Assembly: GCF_001945445.1 (NCBI RefSeq)
Contig: NZ_MSXW01000009.1
Location: forward strand, 116,056 to 180,055
Direction of reading: 5' to 3'
Length of the DNA: 64,000 nt
From: Pseudomonas sp. PA27(2017)
GTDB taxonomy: Bacteria; Pseudomonadota; Gammaproteobacteria; Pseudomonadales; Pseudomonadaceae
The notes under the pieces are model-generated. The model saw only the letters and a list, made by a program, of their open reading frames with translations. It was not told where the DNA came from and ran no database searches. Both the position numbers and the translations under genes were made by a program. Numbering within the stretch: position 1 is the stretch's first letter; each line of letters opens with the position of its first letter. Shown here one piece after another: positions 46,028 to 53,840 of the stretch.

Positions 46028-46947
46028 CGGGATGAGTCCTTGCCCAGCCCTTGTGCCAGGTGATCGATCAGCACCCGCAGTTTCGGCGGCAGGTGGCGGG
46101 TGGGGTGATAGAGAATCCACGCGGTACCCTGGTACGAGCCGGTGTAGCGCCACTGTGGCAGCACCCGTACCAACTCGCCACTGGCCAATGCCGCCGCGGC
46201 GGTGAAGTGTGGCAGGCAGGTAATGCCCAGGTGGCCGAGCACGGCGTTCAGACGTACTTCGCTGTGGTTGCTGGCGAAGCGGCCGCCCACCGTTACCACG
46301 CATTGTTCCGGCCCGTTGCTGAAGTGCCAGCGGTGGTCGTCCGGCGTTTCGTCGAGATACAGGCAGGCATGGCGCACCAGTTCGCTCGGATGCTGGGGCG
46401 TGCCATGGCGCTGCAGATAGGTGGGGCTTGCACACAGCAGCTGTTGGACATTGCACAGCGGCCGACCGGCGAGAGCCGCTGGCGGCTGGTCGGTGATGCT
46501 CACCAGCAGGTCGAACTGCTCGCTGATCAGGTCCGGGCTGCGGTCGCTGAGGTTGAGGCTGACGTCCACTTCCGGATAGCGCTGCAGAAAGTCCTGAATC
46601 AGCGGCATGACCAGGAAGCGCCCGAAGGCCTTTGGCACGCTCAGGCGCACCCGGCCGCGCGGTTGGCTCATCAGCCTCTCACCGACATCCACGGCAGCCT
46701 GGGCGGCGTCGAGCATGTCCTTGCAACGCTCGAAAACTTCGCTGCCGGCTTCGCTCAGGCGCAGGCGCCGTGTGGTGCGCTCGAGCAGACGAACGCCGAG
46801 CGTCTGCTCGAGATGGGCGATTTGCCGGCTCACCGCCGACGCCGTGCTGCCCTGCTGACGGGCCGCGCCAGAGAAGCTACCAGCCTCGACCACGCGCACG
46901 AAGATGGCCAGATAGGGAAGCAATTGTGGTGTGATATTCGTGCGCAT
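46024..46947 (-). CDS. LysR-family transcriptional regulator
   Basis: A 307-residue LysR regulator. The helix-turn-helix is at the N-terminus (FVRVVEAGSFSGAARQQGSTASAVSRQIAHLEQTLGVRLLERTTR, interrupted here by reading only), followed by a PBP2-type effector domain of the CrgA-like group (GRVRLSVPKAFGRFLVMPLIQDFL). It is divergent from the EamA transporter gene across 90 bases, the classic arrangement for a regulator and its target exporter. Confidence 0.9.
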   Translation of the reverse strand: MRTNITPQLLPYLAIFVRVVEAGSFSGAARQQGSTASAVSRQIAHLEQTLGVRLLERTTRRLRLSEAGSEVFERCKDMLDAAQAAVDVGERLMSQPRGRVRLSVPKAFGRFLVMPLIQDFLQRYPEVDVSLNLSDRSPDLISEQFDLLVSITDQPPAALAGRPLCNVQQLLCASPTYLQRHGTPQHPSELVRHACLYLDETPDDHRWHFSNGPEQCVVTVGGRFASNHSEVRLNAVLGHLGITCLPHFTAAAALASGELVRVLPQWRYTGSYQGTAWILYHPTRHLPPKLRVLIDHLAQGLGKDSSR

Positions 46948-47037
46948 GGGGAACAGGTCTTGTTCGGGGTTGGTGGATTATCACGCTCAGGGACGCAATG
47001 GACAATGCGCTCCTCACCAAGTGCAGGAAGTATCCAC

Positions 47038-47919
47038 ATGTCCACCCTGGTTAGCCGTTCCCCTTCGCGCCTGCTGCAGGCCAGTGATGTGCTTCTGTTG
47101 CTGGTCGCCATGGTCTGGGGCACCAGCTACGGCGTGGCCAAGGAGGCGCTGGTGTTCTACCCGGTGCTGGGCTTTCTCGCCGTGCGCTTCTGCCTGACCT
47201 TTCTGATCCTGCTGCCGCAGCTACGCGGCGAGGGGCGCCAGGCCTGGGCACCCGGCATCCCGCTAGGCGGCGTGATGCTGGCGATCTTCCTGTGCGAAAC
47301 CTACGGCGTGCTGCACACCTCGGCGAGCAATGCCGCGTTCCTGATCAGCCTGTGCGTGGTCATCACCCCATTCGTGGAATGGCTGATGCTCGACCGCCGC
47401 CCCGACTCGCGGCTGCTGCCGGCCGTGGTCCTATCGCTGTTCGGTACCTGGCTGCTCAGCGGTGGCGTCGATCTGCAGTTCAACCTGGGCGACGGCCTGA
47501 TGCTGCTGGCGGCGCTGCTGCGCGCGGTGCTGGTGTGTCTGACCGGGCGGCTGACCGCACACACCCAGGTGCCGGCCCTGGCGCTGACCGCCGTGCAAAC
47601 CGGGGTGATCGGTATTGGCTGTCTGCTGCTCGGGGTGATCGTTCTGCCAGGCGGTTTGCCTGCACTGCCGACCGTGCCAGCGTTCTGGATCGGCACCCTG
47701 TACCTGGTGCTGTTCGCCACGCTGTTCGCGTTCTTCGTGCAGAACTACGCGCTGCGGCGCAGCAGCCCGACCCGGGTGTCGCTGTTGATGGGCAGCGAGC
47801 CGTTGTTCGGCGCGCTGTTCGCCGTGCTGTGGCTCAGTGAGCAATTGAGCGTACAGGCCTGGATCGGCGGCTTTCTGATCGTCGCGGCGACGCTGTGGAC
47901 GAGCTTGCTTAGGCGCTGA
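47038..47919 (+). CDS. EamA/DMT-family transporter
   Basis: A 293-residue protein with ten hydrophobic helices in two EamA repeats. The first begins LLLLVAMVWGTSYGVAKEAL and the second around YLVLFATLFAFFVQNYALRR, ending with the typical PLFGALFAVLWLSEQLS. The start at 47038 has AGGAAG upstream. Probable exporter of amino acids, metabolites or drugs, under the divergent LysR regulator; the substrate is unknown. Confidence 0.88.
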   Translation: MSTLVSRSPSRLLQASDVLLLLVAMVWGTSYGVAKEALVFYPVLGFLAVRFCLTFLILLPQLRGEGRQAWAPGIPLGGVMLAIFLCETYGVLHTSASNAAFLISLCVVITPFVEWLMLDRRPDSRLLPAVVLSLFGTWLLSGGVDLQFNLGDGLMLLAALLRAVLVCLTGRLTAHTQVPALALTAVQTGVIGIGCLLLGVIVLPGGLPALPTVPAFWIGTLYLVLFATLFAFFVQNYALRRSSPTRVSLLMGSEPLFGALFAVLWLSEQLSVQAWIGGFLIVAATLWTSLLRR

Positions 47920-47979
47920 TACCTGAGTGGTGGAAGGGGCGGGCCGCGGAGGTGAAGCGTCTTCCACCCTCCGGGATTG

Positions 47980-48016
47980 GCCCGCCAATTGTCGCGCGCA
48001 TGGCGCGCTCCCACAG
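47980..48016. repeat. Single GTGGGAGCG-type repeat arm
   Basis: CCGCCAATTGTCGCGCGCATGGCGCGCTCCCACAG has the GCGCGCATGGCGCGC palindrome and the CTCCCACA arm of the common repeat, like the one at 10283-10350. It lies in the 205-base gap between the EamA and cupin genes. Confidence 0.5.
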
Positions 48017-48043
48017 TCTGAGTCTAGCTGTGGCCTCGGCTCT

Positions 48044-48128
48044 GTAGCCCGGGTTAGCCAAAGGGGCAACCCGGGGCTGAGCAAGGGTATGAAAAAATCC
48101 GGGGGTCGCTGCGCTCGACCCAGGCTAC
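48044..48128. repeat. Inverted pair of GTAGCCCGGG-type repeats overlapping a stop codon
   Basis: GTAGCCCGGGTTAGCCAAAG and, in inverted orientation, GGGTCGCTGCGCTCGACCCAGGCTACGGG. The terminal GTAG of the right arm, read on the - strand, provides the TAG stop of the cupin gene (48125-48127). Confidence 0.7.
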
Positions 48129-48442
48129 GGGTTGCTGGGGTGCAAATGGATGGCCAGCCACAGCGCGCCATCGCTGGTGCGCTCCACCCGGTGGGGCGTG
48201 CCAGCGGGCAGGAACAGGTGGTCGCCCGCGCTCAGCTCGATCGCTTCACCTGCCACTGTCATGCTCGCCTCGCCGCGGGCCAGCAGTACCCATTCATCCT
48301 GTTCCTGCACGTAGTCCACCGACTCGATCCGTGACGAGCTGAGGATCCGTTCGATCTGCAGGTTGCGGTGGCTGAGAAGGGTGTCGAAGCGCTCACCCTC
48401 GGCAGGCGGCTGGCTGTCATGGAACAGGTTGGCAATGAGCAT
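48125..48442 (-). CDS. Small single-domain cupin protein
   Basis: A 105-residue cupin: the two motifs appear as EQDEWVLLARGEASMTVAGE and AGDHLFLPAGTPHRVERTS with a terminal HLHPS. Metal ligands would come from the first motif region and His in TPHRVE; the first motif lacks the usual HxH, so metal binding is uncertain. It lies 15 bases downstream of the 90-residue hypothetical gene on the same strand. Its stop codon is formed inside an intergenic repeat, so the last residues may have been changed by repeat insertion. Confidence 0.78.
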   Translation of the reverse strand: MLIANLFHDSQPPAEGERFDTLLSHRNLQIERILSSSRIESVDYVQEQDEWVLLARGEASMTVAGEAIELSAGDHLFLPAGTPHRVERTSDGALWLAIHLHPSNP

Positions 48443-48457
48443 CGGGCGGGCTCGTGT

Positions 48458-48730
48458 TCAGCGGCGGCCGGGTTTGGGCACGCCGGCGACCAGCAGGTGG
48501 TGGTGATCACGGCAGTAGAGTTCTTCGTACCAGCCGTAGTGGGGATCGTTGCAGTAGCCATGTTGCAGGCAGGCCGGCAGATGCGCGAGGTCACTCTTGA
48601 AATCATCGCGCAGGGCGGCGAACAGCGAGTCGGGCTGTGGCCAGCCGGCGCGATGCGGCGCCTGGCCGAGGCGGTTGCCGCTGCTCAATTCGCGGGCCAG
48701 CACCGCGGCCAGCTCTGCGCAGAAGGTCAT
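48458..48730 (-). CDS. Small hypothetical protein coupled to the DUF3482 GTPase gene
   Basis: A 90-residue protein, MTFCAELAAVLARELSSGNR at the start and a His/Cys-rich end (HGYCNDPHYGWYEELYCRDHHHLL). The ATG at 48730 overlaps the stop codon of the GTPase gene (ATGA). The Cys/His cluster could bind a metal, but I do not recognise the family. It was chosen over a longer frame starting at 48883, which would lie inside the GTPase gene. Confidence 0.6.
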   Translation of the reverse strand: MTFCAELAAVLARELSSGNRLGQAPHRAGWPQPDSLFAALRDDFKSDLAHLPACLQHGYCNDPHYGWYEELYCRDHHHLLVAGVPKPGRR

Positions 48731-50112
48731 GACGCGCTCGGCACCGAGCCGATTTCCCGAGCCAGGCGTTCGACCTGTTCCTGGCGTTCGACCTGATCGA
48801 CCCGGGCGCCCGGGTTCAGCGACGACCATTCCGGCCGTGCGCGGGCAACGCGCAGGGCGCCCGGCAGCTTGCCTTCGCGCCATTGGCTGTCTTGCAGGGC
48901 GCCCAGACGCACCGCTTCGACGGCCGCGTGGCCGCGTTGATCCAGTGCGGCCAGCAAGTGCTCCTGGCGCAGCGCAAGCAGGCGCAGCACGGCGTCGTCG
49001 ACGGTCAGCTCGCGTTGGCCCTGGAGCTTGCCCTTGAGGCGCGAGCCATAGTTACGCAGGGTCTGCGCGCCACCGCCGAGCAGCGCGCCAGCCAGGGCGG
49101 CGGTGCCCAGGGTCAGGCCGCCGACCAGCAGATCCACACCCGCGCCGGCCGCGGCACCGGCGGCCGCGCCGCCGCCCAGGCGGATGCCCAGTTGCTTGAT
49201 GGTCTCCGGGTTGAACAGATCCTCGCCCCAGCGGCCGTCCAGCAAGGGCAGGTCGTCGGCGCGGGCATCTTCGCGGCGAAAGGCGTACAGGCGCAGCAGG
49301 GCTTCCACGCAGCGTTGTTCACGCTGGCGCACCTGGGTGCGCAAATCCTCGATGGCGCTTTTTTCCAGCTCCGGCTGGTTGGCGACGCTGCGCCGGCAGG
49401 CGGCGCAGTCGACCAGCAGCTCGGCGATCAGCCGCTTGGCGCTGCGGTGGCGAGCCACGCGCTGGGCTTCGTGATCGTCGATCAAGCGCTGCAATTGCGG
49501 GCGCGACTTCTCGTGCATCAGCGCCAGGCTTTCGTACAGGCGGCGCTCACCGTCGAGCGGCGGCGCCACGCTGTCGAAACGCACCAGGGCATGCAACCCC
49601 AGGCGCGCCAGGGCTTCGCGCCAGTCGTCCTCACGGTGGTTGGCGCTGGCCACGAAATTCAGCACAGGCAGCAGCGGCCGGCCACACATGGCCAGCACGT
49701 TCAGCTCGTCGCGATACTTGGCCAGCACCGGCTCGCGGGCGTCGATTACATACAGGCCGGCGTCCGAGGCCTGCAGCTGACGCAGCACCTTGGCTTCCTG
49801 CTCGAAGCGCTGGCGCGCCTCGCTGCCTTCCATGAAGCGCGCCAGTCGCGCCGGGCCGTCGAGGCGCTCGCCGGGGCGGTCGAGCCCGTCGAGGTAATCG
49901 AGCAGGGCGATGGCATCTTCCAGGCCGGGCGTGTCGTAGAGCTCCAGCAGCGCCTCGCCGTCCACCGACAGGCGCGCGCCCTCGACGTGGCGGGTAGTGC
50001 TGGGGCGGTGGGATACCTCGCCAAAGCCGACGTCACGGGTCAGGGTACGCAGCAGCGAGGTCTTGCCGACGTTGGTGTGGCCGACCACGGCGAATCTCAG
50101 GGCCTGGGTCAT
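48727..50112 (-). CDS. GTPase with DUF3482 domain
   Basis: A 461-residue protein. The N-terminal TrmE/Era-like G domain has G1 GHTNVGKTS, G2 RPSTTRH and G3 DTPGLED. At the usual G4 position the sequence is LPVLNFVASANHRED, with Asn but without the NKxD consensus. The C-terminal DUF3482 part holds a glycine/alanine-rich double hydrophobic segment (GGGAAAGAAAGAGVDLLVGG ... GTAALAGALLGGGAQ) likely to enter or touch membrane, flanked by helical regions. Function unknown; a membrane-remodelling or stress GTPase is possible. The partner DUF2868 protein is encoded just upstream. Confidence 0.82.
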   Translation of the reverse strand: MTQALRFAVVGHTNVGKTSLLRTLTRDVGFGEVSHRPSTTRHVEGARLSVDGEALLELYDTPGLEDAIALLDYLDGLDRPGERLDGPARLARFMEGSEARQRFEQEAKVLRQLQASDAGLYVIDAREPVLAKYRDELNVLAMCGRPLLPVLNFVASANHREDDWREALARLGLHALVRFDSVAPPLDGERRLYESLALMHEKSRPQLQRLIDDHEAQRVARHRSAKRLIAELLVDCAACRRSVANQPELEKSAIEDLRTQVRQREQRCVEALLRLYAFRREDARADDLPLLDGRWGEDLFNPETIKQLGIRLGGGAAAGAAAGAGVDLLVGGLTLGTAALAGALLGGGAQTLRNYGSRLKGKLQGQRELTVDDAVLRLLALRQEHLLAALDQRGHAAVEAVRLGALQDSQWREGKLPGALRVARARPEWSSLNPGARVDQVERQEQVERLAREIGSVPSAS

Positions 50113-50136
50113 GGGTACTGGCTCCCGTTTCGATCC

Positions 50137-50341
50137 TGTAGGAGCCCCGACCTCGGGGCGATGCGAAGGGAGCCATGGAGCCGTAGCAGCGGTGCGGTAC
50201 CCATTCGCTGGGAGGGCGCGGCTCCTACGCTGATTCGGGCCTCAGTGCGGTAGGGTGGATGACGCTTGACCGATCCACCAGGCTTCACAGTTGCACGTTG
50301 GATGAAAGGATCGCCGGCTGCGCGCCCCGATCCACGCCTAC
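50137..50341. repeat. Two repeat families between the DUF2868 and DUF3482 genes
   Basis: 50137-50229 is an inverted pair TGTAGGAGCCCCGACCTCGG ... CGCGGCTCCTACGC, a variant of the GTGGGAGC family. 50249-50341 is a second type, GTAGGGTGGATGACGCTTGA ... CCCCGATCCACGCCTACGG. Together they fill the 237-base gap in what is otherwise a tightly packed - strand cluster. Confidence 0.65.
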
Positions 50342-50349
50342 GGTTCTCT

Positions 50350-51726
50350 TCAGTCATGGCCGGTCTCCAGCCAGGTCAGCGGCGAGCTGCCGCGGTGGGC
50401 CAGTTGCAGGTCGTCCAGCGCCTTGTGCCAGTCGCCGAGGCGCTCGCTGTCGAGGGTCTCGCCCTGGGGTGGCTGCAGCAGCCAGATGCGTGTTTCGCCG
50501 GCACTGCGGGCCAGTTCGGCGAGCAGTGCCAGGCTACCGCGGTCCGGTGAACGCCGTGGATCGCAGGCGATGGCCAGGCGCGCCGGCGGAAAACGGATGA
50601 GCTGGTCGAGCAACTGACGGCGTTGCTCACGGCTGTCGATGATCCCGGCGTCGGCCACCGACTTGGGCAGGGCCAGCGGCCAGGGGCGGCGGTCGTCGAG
50701 CTCGATCGCCACCAGCAGTGCGCCGTCGCTTGCGGCGACGCCGGCAGCCGGCTGCACCCGATGCAACTGCGTCGGTTCGGCATCGCAGATGCCTAAGCGC
50801 TCGCTGTTGGGTTGCAGGCGGTCACGCAGCAGGTCGTAGCCGGGTTGCGACAGGTCCAGGGTCAGCCGGGCCGTGCCGGCTCGCCAGCGCCACAGGCACA
50901 CCAGGCCCAGCAGCAGGCGCGGCAGCAGCCCGTAGATCACCAGCACGCCGATCAGCCAGCCGGCCCAGGCATGGCGGGCGGCTTCCAGCGGCAAGGGGCT
51001 GTCGCCGCTGGCGCGGATGGTGGCGGCATCGGGCACCGGAAAACCGAGCAGGCCAGGCAATGCGCCCAAAGCCTGGGTCAGGGCGACGAAGGTATCGCCG
51101 CCGAGCAGAGTGGTCTCCCAGACGAAGCCATAGCGGCGGGTGGAGAGCAGCGCCAGCAGCATTACCAGGGCGGTGGTCAGCGCCACCAGCCAGAGGCCGT
51201 GTACGGCCATGCCGACCAGCCAGCGATTGAGGCGCTGGCGACGCAGCAGCAGAACCAGGGCCGGGCCGGTGTGCAGTGCGCTGGCATCGCGGGCCAGCTT
51301 TTCGCTGAGCCACAGCCACAGACGGCCGAGCACCGCGCCATGACCGCCACCGAACAGCAGGCCGAGCAACCAGCCCAGCAGCATCAGAATATGCAGGCCG
51401 AGCATACTGCCCAGGGCCCAGAACACGTTCACCGGCGTCTGCCCGTCACCCAGGGCCGCTACCGCCAGGCCGGCGCCACTGGCCAGGGCCAGCAGGCCGA
51501 GCAGCAGCAGGGCCAGGCGCGCGCCTTGCAGCCAGTGGCGCTGCGCCTGCACTTGGCCGTCACGTTCGGCCAGGTGCAGGGCGCGGTGTTCGATACGGGT
51601 GGCCAGGTCGCCACCGGCTACCTGGGCGCGGCGGTTGGCTTCGCTGTCTTCGAGCAGGCCGGCATGTTCTTCGCGCAGGCGCACGGCCTCGCAAAGCCAG
51701 AGGCGTTGCAGCTTGGGTAGGGACAC
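50350..51726 (-). CDS. DUF2868 family integral membrane protein
   Basis: A 458-residue protein with four hydrophobic helices in two pairs (LALLLLGLLALASGAGLAVA and ALGSMLGLHILMLLGWLLGL; VGMAVHGLWLVALTTALVML and WLIGVLVIYGLLPRLLLGLV) and a C-terminal soluble part of about 150 residues (RIWLLQPPQGETL ... GSSPLTWLETGHD). DUF2868 proteins are commonly encoded next to DUF3482 GTPases, as here, suggesting a membrane receptor or partner. First gene of the leftward cluster DUF2868, DUF3482, small protein, cupin. Confidence 0.8.
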   Translation of the reverse strand: MSLPKLQRLWLCEAVRLREEHAGLLEDSEANRRAQVAGGDLATRIEHRALHLAERDGQVQAQRHWLQGARLALLLLGLLALASGAGLAVAALGDGQTPVNVFWALGSMLGLHILMLLGWLLGLLFGGGHGAVLGRLWLWLSEKLARDASALHTGPALVLLLRRQRLNRWLVGMAVHGLWLVALTTALVMLLALLSTRRYGFVWETTLLGGDTFVALTQALGALPGLLGFPVPDAATIRASGDSPLPLEAARHAWAGWLIGVLVIYGLLPRLLLGLVCLWRWRAGTARLTLDLSQPGYDLLRDRLQPNSERLGICDAEPTQLHRVQPAAGVAASDGALLVAIELDDRRPWPLALPKSVADAGIIDSREQRRQLLDQLIRFPPARLAIACDPRRSPDRGSLALLAELARSAGETRIWLLQPPQGETLDSERLGDWHKALDDLQLAHRGSSPLTWLETGHD

Positions 51727-51795
51727 GCGATCTCCCGGTGAGTGTCAGTCTCCGGGAGCATACCCGCTGCGTGGTGAATGACAACAGCTCGCAGC

Positions 51796-52092
51796 TAGGG
51801 TCTGTTGCCGTTTCAACGCGAGCCGCGTTGTCGCGAGAAATCTCGCCAGGCCGGGCGGCGATCCGCTAGGCGGAGGACGCAGGTAATGGACTAGCCGTCC
51901 GCGTTTTCCCTTGCCAAGTCCTCCAACGACGCATGGCGAGACTTCCCGCACAACCCGAAGGGCCGGGCCCGTTTTGTCGCGACGCTGCGTTTCTCGCCGG
52001 CTCATTTAGCCCACTAAACTTCGCGGCTCGTGCCTTGCCTCGCGACAAAACGGGCTCCGGCGCGGCCGTGCGTGAAACGGCAACAGACCCTA
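51796..52092 (-). mobile_element. MITE-like element, copy 2 (IS630-type ends, within CTAG)
   Basis: A 297-bp element in the opposite orientation to the copy at 30429. Terminal inverted repeats are perfect for 20 bases: TAGGGTCTGTTGCCGTTTCA. Both ends lie in CTAG (51795-51798 and 52090-52093), as expected when an element with GGGTCTG ends inserts into CTAG and duplicates TA, the IS630/Tc1 habit. Internal arms TTTTGTCGCGA/TCGCGACAAAA and TTTAGTGGGCTAAA (in one orientation) are shared with copy 1. No coding capacity. It fills the gap between the DUF2868 gene and glpQ; its right TA-G forms the glpQ stop codon. Confidence 0.85.
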
Positions 52093-53196
52093 GTGTCTGG
52101 CGGCGTCGCGCAGGCGCACGGCGATATCCGGCTGATCGATGAACAGGCCATCGATGCCCGTGGCCAGGAAGGCGCGCAGCTCGGCGTCGATGTCGCCGCG
52201 GGTGGCCGGGTCGCTGCCCCGTTGCAGGTCGGTGGGCAGGAACTGGTTTTCGGCGCGGAAGGTGTAGGGATGAACCTTGAGGCCGGCTGCATGGGCATCG
52301 GTGACAAAACGTGTCGGCTCACCCAGGCTGCCGTCCGGTTGGCGTGGGATCACGTAGCCCTTGTCCGGGCCCACGCCGTTGGCGTACTCGGCCACTGCCT
52401 TCAATCCAGCAGGCGTGGCCATCTGCGCGTAGGTCAGCGGATTACCCAACTCGACCTGATCCTGTGGCTGGCCCTTGCCGTACAGCTGCACCAGGCGCAG
52501 CGGGCTGAGCTGGCGCAGGGCCTTGAGGTTGCTCACTTCGAACGACTGGATAAACACCGGTGCCTCTGAGTCCCGATAGCCGTTGCGGGCCAGCGCCTCT
52601 ACCAGAGGTTTCTCCATGGCCAGCCCGAGCTGCTGGAAGTGCGCGGGGTGCTTGGTCTCGATATACAGACCGATCTCGCGGCCCTGGCTGACCTGCAGCG
52701 CCTTCACCAGGCCGATGATTTCCTGCAGGGTCGGAATCTCGAACTGGCCATCCAGGCGCGTGTTGCCTGGGCGGGTATCGGGGATGCGTTCGATGGCGCG
52801 CAGGCGTTTGAGCTCGGCGGCGGTAAAGTCCTCGCTGAACCAGCCATCGAGCTCGACCCCATCGATGCGCTGCTTGCGTTTGCGGTCGGCGAACTCCGGG
52901 TGCTCGGCCACGTCGGTGGTCAAACCCAGTTCGTTGTCATGGCGGGCGAACAGCTGGCCGTCCTTGCTCATCACCAGGTCCGGCTCGATGTAGTCCGCGC
53001 CCTGCAGCACCGCGACCGCATAGGCGGCCAGGGTGTGCTCGGGCAGGTAACCGCTGGCGCCGCGATGGGCGATGATCAGCGGCTTGCCGTCGTCGGCGCG
53101 CTTGGCTGCGGGGGCTGTCGGTTGTTCCGCGTTGGCGGTGAAGGGCAGGGCGAGCAGGGCGCTGAGCAGCAGCGCGCGGGGCTGGTGGGTCGGCAT
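52090..53196 (-). CDS. glpQ: Periplasmic glycerophosphodiester phosphodiesterase
   Basis: Hydrolyses glycerophosphodiesters to glycerol-3-phosphate. The 368-residue protein has a signal peptide (LLLSALLALPFTANA) and the GDPD core: IIAHRGASGYLPEHTLAAY (catalytic His/Arg), YIEPDLVMSKDG (metal Glu-x-Asp), FARHDNELGLTTDV, and GLYIETKHP. The C-terminal FIDQPDIAVRLRDAARH ends at TAG, which is formed by the boundary of the MITE-like element. The start at 53196 has AGGAAG upstream. Divergent from folA. Confidence 0.93.
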   Translation of the reverse strand: MPTHQPRALLLSALLALPFTANAEQPTAPAAKRADDGKPLIIAHRGASGYLPEHTLAAYAVAVLQGADYIEPDLVMSKDGQLFARHDNELGLTTDVAEHPEFADRKRKQRIDGVELDGWFSEDFTAAELKRLRAIERIPDTRPGNTRLDGQFEIPTLQEIIGLVKALQVSQGREIGLYIETKHPAHFQQLGLAMEKPLVEALARNGYRDSEAPVFIQSFEVSNLKALRQLSPLRLVQLYGKGQPQDQVELGNPLTYAQMATPAGLKAVAEYANGVGPDKGYVIPRQPDGSLGEPTRFVTDAHAAGLKVHPYTFRAENQFLPTDLQRGSDPATRGDIDAELRAFLATGIDGLFIDQPDIAVRLRDAARH

Positions 53197-53309
53197 GGAG
53201 AGGGCTTCCTGGCGATTTGAAGGGTTAGCCTGCACCATCAACCATGGCGCGCGCATGACAATGCAGCAAGTCATGCGACGGCACGCGGCCCTCTGCTATG
53301 CTCGCCGCC

Positions 53310-53822
53310 ATGACGACTCGACTCCCCCTCTGCCTGATCGCCGCCCTCGCCGAAAATCGCGTGATTGGCCGCGACAATCAACTGCCCTGGCGCTTGCCGG
53401 CGGATCTCAAGCACTTCAAGGCCATGACCCTCGGCAAGCCGATCATCATGGGCCGCAAGACCTGGGATTCCCTCGGCCGTCCGTTGCCGGGACGTCTCAA
53501 TCTGGTGGTCAGCCGCCAGGCAGGCCTGCAGCTAGAAGGCGCGGAAGTCTTCGCCACGGTCGAGGCCGCACATCAGCGTGCCGAAGCCTGGGCGCGCGAG
53601 CAGGGTGTCGACGAGGTGATGCTGATCGGCGGTGCCCAGCTTTATGAACAGGCGCTGCCGGATGCCGACCGCCTGTACCTGACCCGGGTGGCGCTGCAGC
53701 CGGAGGGCGACGCCTGGTTTCCGGCCTTCGACGAGGCGCAATGGCAGCGCGTCGAGTGCGACGAGCAGGCGGCCACCGATGAGGCACCCGCACATCGTTT
53801 CGAAACCTGGGCACGCCGCTAG
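53310..53822 (+). CDS. folA: Dihydrofolate reductase
   Basis: NADPH-dependent reduction of dihydrofolate. A 170-residue protein: LIAALAENRVIGRDNQLPWR (active-site Asp is replaced by context NQLPWRLPADL with Asp at LPADLKHF), KPIIMGRKTWDSLGRPLPGR and the NADPH loop MLIGGAQLYEQAL. The start is taken at 53310 (MTTRLPLCLIAAL); an ATG at 53298 is 12 bases upstream and may itself be part of a -10-like TATGCT. Convergent with the PhoD-like gene, with 18 bases between the stops. Confidence 0.95.
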   Translation: MTTRLPLCLIAALAENRVIGRDNQLPWRLPADLKHFKAMTLGKPIIMGRKTWDSLGRPLPGRLNLVVSRQAGLQLEGAEVFATVEAAHQRAEAWAREQGVDEVMLIGGAQLYEQALPDADRLYLTRVALQPEGDAWFPAFDEAQWQRVECDEQAATDEAPAHRFETWARR

Positions 53823-53840
53823 CCCGCCACGGCGCCGCAC

